Positions 47,517 through 55,999 of a stretch of DNA of 64,000 nt are shown here, one piece after another. The stretch covers positions 1 to 64,000 of the forward strand of contig DATJQI010000028.1 in NCBI GenBank assembly GCA_035505915.1. Reading direction: 5' to 3'. How positions within the stretch are numbered: position 1 is the stretch's first letter; each line of letters opens with the position of its first letter. The notes beneath the pieces are model-generated. The model saw only the letters and a list, made by a program, of their open reading frames with translations. It made no database searches and had not been told where the DNA came from. A program made the position numbers and the translations under genes. The stretch is from 40CM-2-70-7 sp035505915 (GTDB lineage Bacteria > Gemmatimonadota > Gemmatimonadetes > Gemmatimonadales > GWC2-71-9).

Positions 47517-50191
47517 TACAGGCTCAGCCAATAATTGAGCTTGACCAGCAGCACGTTGGTGGGAGGATCTCGGAAGAGCTGGTGGTCGAAGTCCCGGGTG
47601 ATGTCGAAGGTCGGATCGGCGAAGGTCCCGCTCCGGCTCTGGGTCCAGACCACGTAGAGCGTGGAGCCCGGGCGATACTCCCAGCGCAGCACCGCGTTGA
47701 CGCGGACCGAGCGGGTCCGGAAGTCGGGGTTGGCGATGCCGAACGAATCGCCGGGCTGGGCGGCGTCGGGGTGCACGGTGTAGGAGCCCGCCGTCGAGTC
47801 GTACGCGATTCCGGTTCCCGCCGTGCCGTAGCGGGTGAAGGAAAATGTGCGGGGGTAGGCCAGCTCCTTGAAGCCGCCGTAGGCGCCCGTGAACGTGAAA
47901 GGCTGGGCGAAGACCTCGAGCGACAGGGTGGGAGACACGGTGGCGGTCATCCGCAGGGTCACGTCGAACTCGTGCTGGAAGAGCTGCGCGAAGACGTACC
48001 GAGCGCCGAACGTGGTCTGGGCGAGGGAATCCGGTACACTCTGGACATACTGCGCCGCGGTGGGACCCACGGCGAAGTTCGGCGTGACCGAGAACGACAG
48101 GGCGCTGGAGGGCCGCCAGCTGACCTGCGGCGTGCCGGTGAGCTGCCACCCGCCCGCGCGGTCCTGGGTGTACGATGCCATCCACATGCCCGTGAAGGCC
48201 TTCCGCTGGTCGGTCTGGACCAGGGCGTTCACCGACCAGCCGGCGGGGGCCAGCGCGAGCGGCCCGCCGCGGGTGAGCCGGTCGTCCACCACCTGAGCGC
48301 TGTAGGACCCGATCAGCTGGAAGAACCAGAAATTGGAGAAGTTGCCGAAGACCGCGCCGTTCACGGCCTTCTGGATCGGGTCGCCGTCGTAGTTCCAGGA
48401 GGGTCCCACGGTGAGGACCTGCCAGGTTTCCCGGAAGATCTTCCCCGGGGTGGTCGTGTGCCGCCCGATGTAGGCGTAGGCGGAGATCCGGTCCACGCGC
48501 TGCTGGAATCCCAGATCGTTCACCTCGAAGCCCGGTGACGACGTGGAGAACGCGGTGCCCCAGAGCCAGGTGCCCGCGAGCTTGTCGAGGTACACATCCC
48601 CGTTGAAGCCCGTCAGAGACGTCCGAGCGGGGTCGTAGTGGAAGCCGTGCGCGTCGGGGCGCTGGTAGTAGCGCGCCGAGGAGGTCTGCACCGACTGGAT
48701 GGCGGCGGTGTCGCCGGCGAGATACGAGCCGCCCGCGTCGGCCGCGAGGGCGTAGGTGTTGTGGCTCCAGAGCTGCTTGGTGTCGACGCCGAAGGTGTAC
48801 GCGCCCGAGGTGAGGCCGTTCAGCGCGGGGACGGTGATGTCGCGGTTCACGGCCGAAAAGATCGCGCCGTAGCTCGAGCCGCCGGCGTTGACGGTCCGCC
48901 GGGCCCGCCCCACCAGGTAGTTGGTGGCGGGCTCGACGACGTCGTGGGACGTGACGGCGCTGGTGGTGTCGAGCACCGAGGCCTGCTCCCGCGACGTGAC
49001 GGCGTCGAGGAGTCCCACCGACCAGCCCCCGGGCGTCTTCCCGGTGACCTTGGCCGCGCCCAGGATCGACGTGTTGGCCGGGTAGTCGACGTACTGGCCC
49101 GGCGAATACACCGAGCCGTCGGGCGGGTGACCGATCCGCCGCGAATAGAAGAACTGAGGCGTGCTGCCGAACCCCGCGAGTCCGCCCGACCCGCCGCCGA
49201 AGTTGAAGATGTCGTCGCCTTCCACGAAGAAGGGCCGGTGCTCGGGCAGGAACACCTCGAACGCCGTGAGGTTCACGAACGCGGGGTCGAGCTCGACCTG
49301 ACCGAAGTCCGGATTGATCGTGGCGTCGAGCGTGACGTACGAGTTGAGCCCGTACTTCAGGTCGAGGCCGCCGTTGCCCGAGTACGCGCTCGTCTTCTGG
49401 AACGGATTCCCGATCGGACCGGCGGGCTGGAAGGTGCCGGAGCCCGACGTATAGGGCACCAGCTCGAGGCGCCGCGGCGCCGGGATGTTGTGAAGCCCGC
49501 CCAGGTGGGCGAAGCGGGAGACGAACCCGTTCTCCGTTTTCCCCACGAACGGCCAGAGATCGAATTCGTTCTTCCGGAGAATGGTGCGGACGAACCGGAT
49601 ACCCCAGACTTGATCGGGGGCGCGGGAAAACCGAAGCTGCGAAAAGGGAATCCGCTCTTCCGCGGTCCAACCCAGCGAGTCGATCGACGTCACGGCCTGC
49701 CAGACCGGGTCCCACGACTGATCGGTGAAGTTGCCGTCGTCGCCGAACTGGATGTCGCCCTTCACGCCGTCCGGCGTGATGTCGAAGCGGAACGCGGTGC
49801 GGTGGTCGTGATAGCTGTCGATCAGGACCCGGAAGTCGTCGCTCTGCGTGAACGTGTCCCGCCGTCCCAGGTGGTGCGCGATCTTCGTCGCCGAATCATC
49901 CCAGGCCCGGACTCCCACGTAGAGGGCGTCGTCAGTGTAGAGCACGCGGACTTCGGTCCGCTCGGACGAGGGCTGGCCTTCGTGCGGGTCGGTCTGCCGG
50001 AAGTCCGTGATCGGCGTCGCGGAGGCCCACGCGGGGTCGTCGAGGCGGCCGTCCATCGCGGGCGGCGCGGTCACGCGCACCGCCATCGCCATCGGGGGAA
50101 TGAGGCCGTTGGAGTGCCGGAGGCCCGCGGTGTCGGCGGGCGGGTGCGGGACGGACGCGGCGCCCTGGAGGGCGAGAAGAAGGGCGAGCAT
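47516..50191 (-). CDS. CBM9-like/DUF5916 outer-membrane protein
   Basis: 891 residues. After a signal peptide (MLALLLALQGAAS), a carbohydrate-binding family 9-like domain (about 38-225) shows PAMDGRLDDPAWASATPITDFRQTDP and ALYVGVRAWDDS. The long DUF5916 beta-barrel region follows, with NPDFGQVELDPAFVNLTAFEVFLPEHRPFFVEGDDIF as its signature. The last residues (LNYWLSL) form a terminal beta strand suited to BAM insertion. Such proteins occur in Gemmatimonadota and Bacteroidota and may handle oligosaccharides or peptides, though experimental function is lacking. Confidence 0.88.
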   Translation of the reverse strand: MLALLLALQGAASVPHPPADTAGLRHSNGLIPPMAMAVRVTAPPAMDGRLDDPAWASATPITDFRQTDPHEGQPSSERTEVRVLYTDDALYVGVRAWDDSATKIAHHLGRRDTFTQSDDFRVLIDSYHDHRTAFRFDITPDGVKGDIQFGDDGNFTDQSWDPVWQAVTSIDSLGWTAEERIPFSQLRFSRAPDQVWGIRFVRTILRKNEFDLWPFVGKTENGFVSRFAHLGGLHNIPAPRRLELVPYTSGSGTFQPAGPIGNPFQKTSAYSGNGGLDLKYGLNSYVTLDATINPDFGQVELDPAFVNLTAFEVFLPEHRPFFVEGDDIFNFGGGSGGLAGFGSTPQFFYSRRIGHPPDGSVYSPGQYVDYPANTSILGAAKVTGKTPGGWSVGLLDAVTSREQASVLDTTSAVTSHDVVEPATNYLVGRARRTVNAGGSSYGAIFSAVNRDITVPALNGLTSGAYTFGVDTKQLWSHNTYALAADAGGSYLAGDTAAIQSVQTSSARYYQRPDAHGFHYDPARTSLTGFNGDVYLDKLAGTWLWGTAFSTSSPGFEVNDLGFQQRVDRISAYAYIGRHTTTPGKIFRETWQVLTVGPSWNYDGDPIQKAVNGAVFGNFSNFWFFQLIGSYSAQVVDDRLTRGGPLALAPAGWSVNALVQTDQRKAFTGMWMASYTQDRAGGWQLTGTPQVSWRPSSALSFSVTPNFAVGPTAAQYVQSVPDSLAQTTFGARYVFAQLFQHEFDVTLRMTATVSPTLSLEVFAQPFTFTGAYGGFKELAYPRTFSFTRYGTAGTGIAYDSTAGSYTVHPDAAQPGDSFGIANPDFRTRSVRVNAVLRWEYRPGSTLYVVWTQSRSGTFADPTFDITRDFDHQLFRDPPTNVLLVKLNYWLSL

Positions 50192-50311
50192 ACGCCACCT
50201 GGACGTACACCCGCCCCGTCGAGTTGCAGGCTCGCGGCGGCTCGCCGTCAGGAATCGGTGAGCGGCGCGACGCGCGGGGTCGAGCCGCGCGTTTCGCGGG
50301 ACGAACGGTGT

Positions 50312-51109
50312 CTACTTGGTCAGCAGCTCTTCGAACAACGCGAGCGCGCGCGGGTCGTCCGACTGGCCGAGCCAGAAGATCGCTTTCTTCCGAATCTCCG
50401 GATCCCGGTTGGTCTTCGCGATCGTGATCAGCGCGGGCACGCCCACGTCGTTCCGCTGCTGCGAGAGCGCGAACACGGCCGACTCGCGGACGTCCCGGTC
50501 CACGTCGCTTCCTTCGGCCAGCGAATCGAGGCCCCTGGTCGCCGCGTCCCCCGCCGCCTGGCCGATCCAGAACACGGCGGACTTCCGGGTCGCGGTGGGT
50601 ACGGCGCCGTCCCGCGCGATGGTGAACAGATCGGGCCAGACGGTGACCGAGTCGGCGAGCGTGGCGGGGAAGATCGCGTCTTCGCCGGCGTGGCCGCCCG
50701 ATTCGCGGGCCAGTGCCAGCAGATAGTGCGCGGCGTCGGCGGCGCCGACGGTGCCCAGATCGGTCACGTTCGCCGCGGGTCTCCAGTCGCCGCCCACGTA
50801 CGCGCGCAGGCGGGTGACCTTGCCGCCCGCCACGTGCAGCACCAGGCGGACCGGGCCTTCTTCGCAGGGGCACGACGTGACGTCCGCGTCCCGGTCGTCG
50901 TCGTTCCAGCTGCCGTGATGCCGGCAGTCGCCGTCCCCGCAATCGAACGAGATGCTGTGCGACCCGTCTCCACAGACGCCGGGCCGGGAGGCGAAGGTCA
51001 TCCGCACCGTCCCGTCCGGGGCCGAGCTCACCCGGCGGGCGATGCCCTGGCCGGAGGCGGCGCTCCCGAGGAGGAGCGCCGCGCCCAGGGCGACGACGTG
51101 CCGGTTCAT
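50312..51109 (-). CDS. Exported HEAT-repeat protein (short)
   Basis: 265 residues with a signal peptide (MNRHVVALGAALLLGSAASGQ). Residues about 25-100 form a Cys- and Asp-rich segment (FDCGDGDCRHHGSWNDDDRDAD, SCPCEEGP), a possible metal or disulfide site. The C-terminal ~130 residues hold HEAT-like repeats with the recurring string RKSAVFWIGQ / RESAVFALSQ / RKKAIFWLGQ. It overlaps the upstream longer HEAT protein gene by 4 bases. It is the last gene of the second ECF sigma operon. Confidence 0.78.
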   Translation of the reverse strand: MNRHVVALGAALLLGSAASGQGIARRVSSAPDGTVRMTFASRPGVCGDGSHSISFDCGDGDCRHHGSWNDDDRDADVTSCPCEEGPVRLVLHVAGGKVTRLRAYVGGDWRPAANVTDLGTVGAADAAHYLLALARESGGHAGEDAIFPATLADSVTVWPDLFTIARDGAVPTATRKSAVFWIGQAAGDAATRGLDSLAEGSDVDRDVRESAVFALSQQRNDVGVPALITIAKTNRDPEIRKKAIFWLGQSDDPRALALFEELLTK

Positions 51110-52611
51110 TGGCTCACGACCTCCTGGAGGTACTGCGCGGCCTTGGGGTCGTGCGACTGGCCGATCCAGAAGATCGCCTTCTTCCGGAGCTCGGCGTCGG
51201 GCTCGTGCTTCGCGATGTCGATCAGCTTGTCGAGCGCGGCGCCCTCGTTCCGCTGGGAGTAGACGAAGATCATCTGCTCCTTCAGGTCGCGGTTCTTGAG
51301 CCGGTCGTAGAGCCCGGCGAGCCGCTCGAGCGACACGTCGTCGGACTGGCCGGCCCAGAAGAGCGCCTTCTTTCTCAGCTCGACTCCCTCCTGCTCGTTG
51401 GCGGCGAGATCCATGAGCCAGTTCAGATTGTCGGCCCCCCCGATCTGCGAGACGGAGAAGAGCACCTTCTCCTTCAGATCTTCATTGGTGAGCCGGCCGT
51501 ACAGGGTCCGCAGGTAGCCGGCGTTCGCGCCGTCCCCCTGCTGCGAGAGCCAGAAGATGGCCTTCTCCCGCACCTCTTCCGGCGCGTTGGCCCGCTCGGC
51601 GTAGTCGCGCAGCATCCGGCCCGCCTCGGGCGAATCGATCTGCGAGAGCGCGAAGACGGCCTTGTCCTGCAGGTCCGCGTTGGTCGAGTTGAGCAGGATC
51701 GAGTCCAGCGCGACCGTCGCCTTGGCGCTCCCCACCTGGGAGAGCCAGAACACGGCCTGCTCCCGCACGTCCTCATCCGGGTCGTTCCGCGCCGTTCCGA
51801 GCAGGATGTCTTCGGTCTCCGGCGTCCGCTGCTGGGAGATGATGAAGACCGCCTTCCGGCGGAGCGCGACCGAGCAGGCGTCCCGGCGCTCGAGCACGCG
51901 CTTGAGGATCGGCACGGCCCGGTCGGCATCCATCTGGAGCAGGGCATTGAGCGCGGCGATGCGCGGATCATCGTCGTCGTCCCCGCCCGTGCAGGGCCCC
52001 CCGGCCGCGCCGCGGGAGCTGTCCACCTGCGCCGCGTGCGACCGGACGTAATCCGCCGCCGCGGCATCCCCCTGGCGCGCCAGCGCGCCCTGGACCTGGG
52101 CGTACAGCGCTTCGGCGTCACCGCGGGTCGCGGCCTGCGCGTAGTGGTCCCGTTGATAGTCGAGCACGGTACGCGCCTGCTTGAGCGCCGACGACTCGGC
52201 CGTCTTGTAGAGCGAGAACGCCTGCCAGTAGTACGCATCCGGCGTGTACGTCGAGCCCGGGTAACGCTTGATCAGATCTGCGAACGCCGTCGCCGCTTCC
52301 CGATAGTGGCCGCGGTTCAGGAGGTCGCGGGCCGCCCGGTAGATCGAGTCCGCCGGGTCGTCGGCCGCCCAGCCTTCGGGTGCGTGCGTCGCGAAGGCGC
52401 GGACCCGCGGGCCGAGACTGCCCCGACTCGAGAGCCGCGAGCGATCCGCGATGCGGGGCAGGCTCCGGAGCTCGACGCCGGCCCGGGCCAGCTCGTAGGC
52501 CGCCTCGGCGCTCACCGACGGCACCGGCGGAATGGCCGGCAGCGCCGGGATCGAGGGGACGGCGGGCACCTGGATGAAGGCGGCCGTCAACAGGGCATAC
52601 AGGGAAATCAT
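51106..52611 (-). CDS. Exported HEAT-repeat protein (long) with TPR-like N-terminus
   Basis: 501 residues. A signal-like N-terminus and a Pro/Ala-rich segment precede a TPR-like helical part (about 85-195, SIYRAARDLLNRGHYREAATAFADLIKRYPGSTYTPDAYYWQAFSLYKTA). From about 220 on come about eight regular HEAT repeats, each with a [R/K][E/K]KA[I/V]FW[L/I][S/G]Q core. The regularity suggests a rigid binding solenoid in the periplasm. It overlaps its neighbours on both sides (sigma regulator upstream, short HEAT protein downstream). It may sense or scaffold envelope proteins; no catalytic domain is seen. Confidence 0.8.
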   Translation of the reverse strand: MISLYALLTAAFIQVPAVPSIPALPAIPPVPSVSAEAAYELARAGVELRSLPRIADRSRLSSRGSLGPRVRAFATHAPEGWAADDPADSIYRAARDLLNRGHYREAATAFADLIKRYPGSTYTPDAYYWQAFSLYKTAESSALKQARTVLDYQRDHYAQAATRGDAEALYAQVQGALARQGDAAAADYVRSHAAQVDSSRGAAGGPCTGGDDDDDPRIAALNALLQMDADRAVPILKRVLERRDACSVALRRKAVFIISQQRTPETEDILLGTARNDPDEDVREQAVFWLSQVGSAKATVALDSILLNSTNADLQDKAVFALSQIDSPEAGRMLRDYAERANAPEEVREKAIFWLSQQGDGANAGYLRTLYGRLTNEDLKEKVLFSVSQIGGADNLNWLMDLAANEQEGVELRKKALFWAGQSDDVSLERLAGLYDRLKNRDLKEQMIFVYSQRNEGAALDKLIDIAKHEPDAELRKKAIFWIGQSHDPKAAQYLQEVVSQ

Positions 52612-53228
52612 TAGAGTGCTCCTCTCGCGTTGATCCCCGGCGCCGGGCTCGCCGCCCGCAGCCGGAGCATCACGCTCCGTTGTTCAAGTCCGTGATTGAT
52701 CAATTCCACATCGCCCCGGGTGTCGCCTTCCGCGCGCAGCTGGGCGATCTGCACCAGCATCACTTCGAGATCCTGCAGCAGGCTCGCGAGGCGCGGGTCC
52801 CGGGCGGCGGGGGAGTTCAGCATCAGGCGCGTCGTGACGAGCAGGTCCTGCGCCTGAACGGCGTAGTCCGCGTCCACCCGCCCCGTCCGCGATTGCGCGC
52901 GGAAGCTCGTCAGCAGGGCTTCGGTGCGGGTGAGGTACGGCGCCGCGGCCACGCGATAGGCGACGTCCGCGTCGCGCGCGGGGGTCGTTCCCGGCGTGGT
53001 CCCGGGATGGCCGGCGGTCAGACGGCCGATGGCGACTCCGATCACCAGGACGGCGGCGACGGCGGCGCTCCACCGCAGCCACGGAGCGAGGCGCACCACC
53101 TTCACCGCGTCGCGGCGCCGGGCCCGCTCGGCCTGGATCCGCGTCCACATCTCGTCCCGGGGCGTCTCGGGCGGGCGATGGTAGTCGCGCGCCAGGCGCT
53201 GCAGCTCTTCGTCCCGACGGTCGTTCAT
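52611..53228 (-). CDS. Putative anti-sigma factor (membrane protein)
   Basis: About 205 residues from the ATG at 53226-53228, which overlaps the sigma-factor stop (ATGA). ATG 53237 is an alternative. The basic N-terminus with RDEELQRLARDYHRPPETPRDEMWTRIQAERARR is cytoplasmic. One membrane helix (about 50-68, WSAAVAAVLVIGVAIGRLT) leads to a helical periplasmic domain with AYLTRTEALLTSF-like helices. It has no zf-HC2 cysteines, but position and topology fit an anti-sigma factor for the preceding ECF sigma. Confidence 0.7.
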   Translation of the reverse strand: MNDRRDEELQRLARDYHRPPETPRDEMWTRIQAERARRRDAVKVVRLAPWLRWSAAVAAVLVIGVAIGRLTAGHPGTTPGTTPARDADVAYRVAAAPYLTRTEALLTSFRAQSRTGRVDADYAVQAQDLLVTTRLMLNSPAARDPRLASLLQDLEVMLVQIAQLRAEGDTRGDVELINHGLEQRSVMLRLRAASPAPGINARGAL

Positions 53229-53767
53229 CGGATCCATTCTCCCGCGAAATCGGCCAGCGCGTCCCGGAGCTTCGCCCGGGCGCGCGACAACTGGGCCTTG
53301 GAGGTGCCGGTCTCGATGTCGAGCGCGGCCCCGATCTCCTCGTGTGTGTAGCCTTCCACGTCGTGCAGCAGGAACACGGTGCGATATCCCTCCGGCAGTC
53401 CGTCGATCGCCTGCGCCAGCCGCCGCTTCAGATCCGGCTCGGCCCGGGGCGCGCCGCCCGGCACGCCGTCCGCCTCTTCCAGGTCCGCCTCGCGCTTCCG
53501 GAACCGCTTCACCTTCCGGAGGCCGTTCAGCGCCACCGAGGTCGCGATGCTGTGCAACCAGGTGGAGAAGGCCGCCTCGCCGCGGAACGTGTCGAGCTTC
53601 TCGAACGCCCGGATGAACGTTTCCTGCGTGAAGTCGCGCGCCAGATCGTCGTCACCGGCCATGCGGTACGACAACCGGTAGACGCGGTCCACGTGGGCGT
53701 CGTACAGCGCCCGCTCCGCCGCCGGATCTCCGGCGCGGACTCTGGCGATCAGCTCACGGTCGTCCAC
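53225..53767 (-). CDS. ECF-type RNA polymerase sigma factor
   Basis: 180 residues with a GTG start. Region 2 is AERALYDAHVDRVYRLSYRMAGDDDLARDFTQETFIRAFEKL, with FSTWLHSIATSVALNGLRK. Region 4 is LPEGYRTVFLLHDVEGYTHEEIGAALDIETGTSKAQLSRARAKLR. It is the first gene of an overlapping operon: sigma, putative membrane anti-sigma, long HEAT protein, short HEAT protein. It is different in sequence from the ECF factor at 45.5 kb. Confidence 0.92.
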   Translation of the reverse strand: MDDRELIARVRAGDPAAERALYDAHVDRVYRLSYRMAGDDDLARDFTQETFIRAFEKLDTFRGEAAFSTWLHSIATSVALNGLRKVKRFRKREADLEEADGVPGGAPRAEPDLKRRLAQAIDGLPEGYRTVFLLHDVEGYTHEEIGAALDIETGTSKAQLSRARAKLRDALADFAGEWIR

Positions 53768-53837
53768 GGGGCTCCGGGTGACGGGTCCTGCCCTTCACTA
53801 GGCTCTGACACGGGTGGGGGGGAAAGGGTTACGCGGC

Positions 53838-53918
53838 GAACGCGGAAGTCGGAATGGGGAACGCGGAACCGGCCGGGCCGCCAGTTCCGCGTTCCGCAAT
53901 CCGCATTCCGACTTTGAC
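53838..53918. repeat. Intergenic palindrome built of 7-bp tandem units (copy 2)
   Basis: The left half has GAACGCG, GAAGTCG, GAATGGG, GAACGCG, GAACCGG (53838-53872). The right half has GTTCCGC, GTTCCGC, AATCCGC, ATTCCGA, CTTTGAC (53884-53918). Perfect internal arms are GGAACGCGGAAC with GTTCCGCGTTCC (12 bp) and GTCGGAATG with CATTCCGAC (9 bp). It lies between the ECF sigma gene start and the upp gene end and is the same architecture as the 47.4-kb copy. Confidence 0.78.
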
Positions 53919-54560
53919 TTACCTCGTTCCGAACAGCCTATCCCCCGCATCCCCGAGCCCGGGCAGGATGTAGCCCTTGTCGTTGAGCTGGCGGTCGAGG
54001 GACGCGGTGTAGACCGGCACGTCGGGGTGGGCGTCGAGCATGGCCTTCACGCCGGCGGGGGCGGCAACGAGACACAGGAAGCGAATTTTCGTGGCGCCCG
54101 CCTTCTTGAGGGCGGCGACGGCGGCGACGGCGGACCCGCCGGTGGCGAGCATCGGGTCGAGCACGAAGAAGTCCCGGCTCTGCTCGCCGGCGGGGATCTT
54201 GAAGTAGTAGTCGACCGGCTGGAGGGTGTCGTGGTCCCGGTAGAGGCCGATGTGGCCCACGCGCGCCGACGGGATCAACTGGGCGATGCCTTCCACCATG
54301 CCGAGGCCCGCCCGAAGGATGGGCACGAGGGTGAGCTTCTTGCCCGCGACCTGAACGCCGGTGGTCCGTTCGAGCGGCGTTTCGATCTCGATCGGCTCGA
54401 GCGGGAGGTCCTTGGTGGCCTCGTAGGCCATCAGCATGGCGATTTCCGACGCGAGGAGCTTGAAGTCGCGGGTCGAGGTCCGCCGGTCCCGCAGCAGCGT
54501 GAGCTTGTGCTGGATGAGGGGGTGCCCGAGGACCGTCAGGTTCGTGAAGGCGGGAGGCAT
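53919..54560 (-). CDS. upp: Uracil phosphoribosyltransferase
   Basis: 213 residues from the ATG at 54558-54560 (an upstream TTG is less likely). It converts uracil and PRPP to UMP in pyrimidine salvage. Family marks: TNLTVLGHPLIQHKLTLLRDRRTSTRDFKLLASEIAMLMAYEATKDLP at the N-terminus. The PRPP loop is FFVLDPMLATGGSA, and the uracil-binding C-terminus is YILPGLGDAGDRLFGT. The stop abuts the period-7 palindrome. Divergent from the CsgG-like gene. Confidence 0.95.
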   Translation of the reverse strand: MPPAFTNLTVLGHPLIQHKLTLLRDRRTSTRDFKLLASEIAMLMAYEATKDLPLEPIEIETPLERTTGVQVAGKKLTLVPILRAGLGMVEGIAQLIPSARVGHIGLYRDHDTLQPVDYYFKIPAGEQSRDFFVLDPMLATGGSAVAAVAALKKAGATKIRFLCLVAAPAGVKAMLDAHPDVPVYTASLDRQLNDKGYILPGLGDAGDRLFGTR

Positions 54561-54663
54561 GGGGCTCAACCTACGGCGGCGGGCCTCGGTTGCAAGCGGC
54601 CACGGCGCGGCTACTTTCTTCCCCTGCGATGCCGACGTTTCCTTTACTAGTGGAGAAAGCGCC

Positions 54664-55950
54664 GTGAACCGTACCCTGGTGTTCGCCGTCCTCCTGGGAC
54701 TCGCCGGGTCCCCGCTGGCCGCGCAGAAGAAGAAGCTCGCCGTGATGGACTTCGACTACTCCCAGGTCCGCTCGTCGGTGACCGACGTGTTCGGATCGGA
54801 CGTGGACGTCGGCAAGGCCATCGCGGACCTGGTCTACGCCGCGCTGCAGAAGGACGGCAGTTACGATCTGGTCCCGCGGCAGCCGACACCCGCCGCGAAC
54901 CGCCAGAACGCGGGCGCCGCGCAGACCCTGGCGCAGCAGACCGGCGCCGACGCGGTCGTGATGGGGTCGGTGGTGAGCTACGGCAAGCAGACGGGGCAGA
55001 CCGCCGGCATCTCGATCGGCGGGATCGGGCTGGGCAAGAAGACGACCATCGCCTACGTCAGCCTGTCGGTGCAGTTCGTCCAGGCGGCCGCGCCGACGCC
55101 GGTGGCGATGGCGGCGGGCCAGGGGGACGCCAAGGGCTCGGGCACGTCGCTGCTCGGCAACGTCAACGTGGCCGGGCTCGCCGCGAACGGCGAGGTCAAC
55201 ATGTCGGGCGGCGACTACCAGAAGACCATCATCGGGCAGGCGACGCAGAAGGCGGTGGACAACCTGAGCGCGTCGATCATTTCGCAGGCCGGCCAGCTCG
55301 CCTCGTCCAAGCCGGCGCCCGCCATGCCCGCGATGCCGTCGATGCCCTCGGCGCCGGCGCCCGCCACGCCGTCCGTCCCGTCGGGCCCGCTGCCGGCGGC
55401 CTACACCACGCCGGTGTCGGGGCCGTTCATGTGGGCGGCGTACAACTTCCAGGGCACCGAGCACTTCAAGTACACGGTCAGCATGGTGGAGAACCGCATT
55501 CCCACACCCGGGATCTACACGCTCGACGCGTCGAAGAACGGCGGGAATGTCATGGTGAACGTCGTGTGGACCCTGGGCGCGGACCACGGCTCCGGGACGC
55601 TGGTGTTCGCGCCCGGACAGGCGATGATCTCCCCGATGCAGCTGATGAGCCTCGGACCGGCGGGGGCCCTGCTCTTCAATCCCGCCCTCGGGTTCATGTT
55701 CGCGGGGCAGCAGTGGGCCGTGGGGTCCCAGTGGAGCACCACGCACAACGGCGAGACGGTGTCCTTCAAGGTGATCTCGACCTGCTCCGTCGCCGGTGTG
55801 CAGGGGGTGCGGGGGCAGATGAGCAAGGACGCGGCCGTCGTGATGGACATGTGCGTTTCACCGAACGTCGGTCTGCCGCTCTCCGAGACGTTCAATAAGG
55901 ACGACGGCAGCGCCAACTTCTCGATGACGGCCATCGAGTTTCATCCGTAA
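54664..55950 (+). CDS. CsgG-like exported protein
   Basis: 428 residues with a GTG start and a signal peptide (MNRTLVFAVLLGLAGSPLAAQ). Residues about 20-225 resemble CsgG: KKLAVMDFDYSQVR, DVDVGKAIADLVYAALQKDGSYDLVPR, then LAQQTGADAVVMGSVVSYG. There is no lipobox, unlike true CsgG lipoproteins. After a Pro/Ala/Met-rich linker (about 218-245, AMPAMPSMPSAPAPATPS), a separate beta-rich C-terminal domain of about 170 residues follows. No curli genes are nearby. It may be a periplasmic CsgG/HfaB-type assembly protein. It is followed by a strong terminator. Confidence 0.75.
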   Translation: MNRTLVFAVLLGLAGSPLAAQKKKLAVMDFDYSQVRSSVTDVFGSDVDVGKAIADLVYAALQKDGSYDLVPRQPTPAANRQNAGAAQTLAQQTGADAVVMGSVVSYGKQTGQTAGISIGGIGLGKKTTIAYVSLSVQFVQAAAPTPVAMAAGQGDAKGSGTSLLGNVNVAGLAANGEVNMSGGDYQKTIIGQATQKAVDNLSASIISQAGQLASSKPAPAMPAMPSMPSAPAPATPSVPSGPLPAAYTTPVSGPFMWAAYNFQGTEHFKYTVSMVENRIPTPGIYTLDASKNGGNVMVNVVWTLGADHGSGTLVFAPGQAMISPMQLMSLGPAGALLFNPALGFMFAGQQWAVGSQWSTTHNGETVSFKVISTCSVAGVQGVRGQMSKDAAVVMDMCVSPNVGLPLSETFNKDDGSANFSMTAIEFHP

Positions 55951-55969
55951 CCGCGGGTCACCGAACATC

Positions 55970-55999
55970 AAAGGGGGCCCCGTTCGGGCCCCCTTTTCT
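55970..55999. terminator. Strong, probably bidirectional intrinsic terminator
   Basis: AAAGGGGGCCC (55970-55980) pairs perfectly with GGGCCCCCTTT (55986-55996) around a 5-base loop. On the plus strand it is followed by T-rich TTTTCTTT, and the leading A-run gives a U-tract on the minus strand. It sits between the convergent CsgG-like and VOC genes and can serve both. Confidence 0.88.

Noticed and set aside
50312..52611. HEAT-repeat genes read as DNA tandem repeats
   Set aside because: The repetition is at the protein level (about 31-residue units with varied codons), so these are HEAT domains, not a DNA repeat array.
54664..55950. Curli secretion channel CsgG
   Set aside because: The N-terminal domain is CsgG-like, but there is no lipobox, the gene has an extra C-terminal domain and no curli genes are adjacent, so the specific curli role is not supported.
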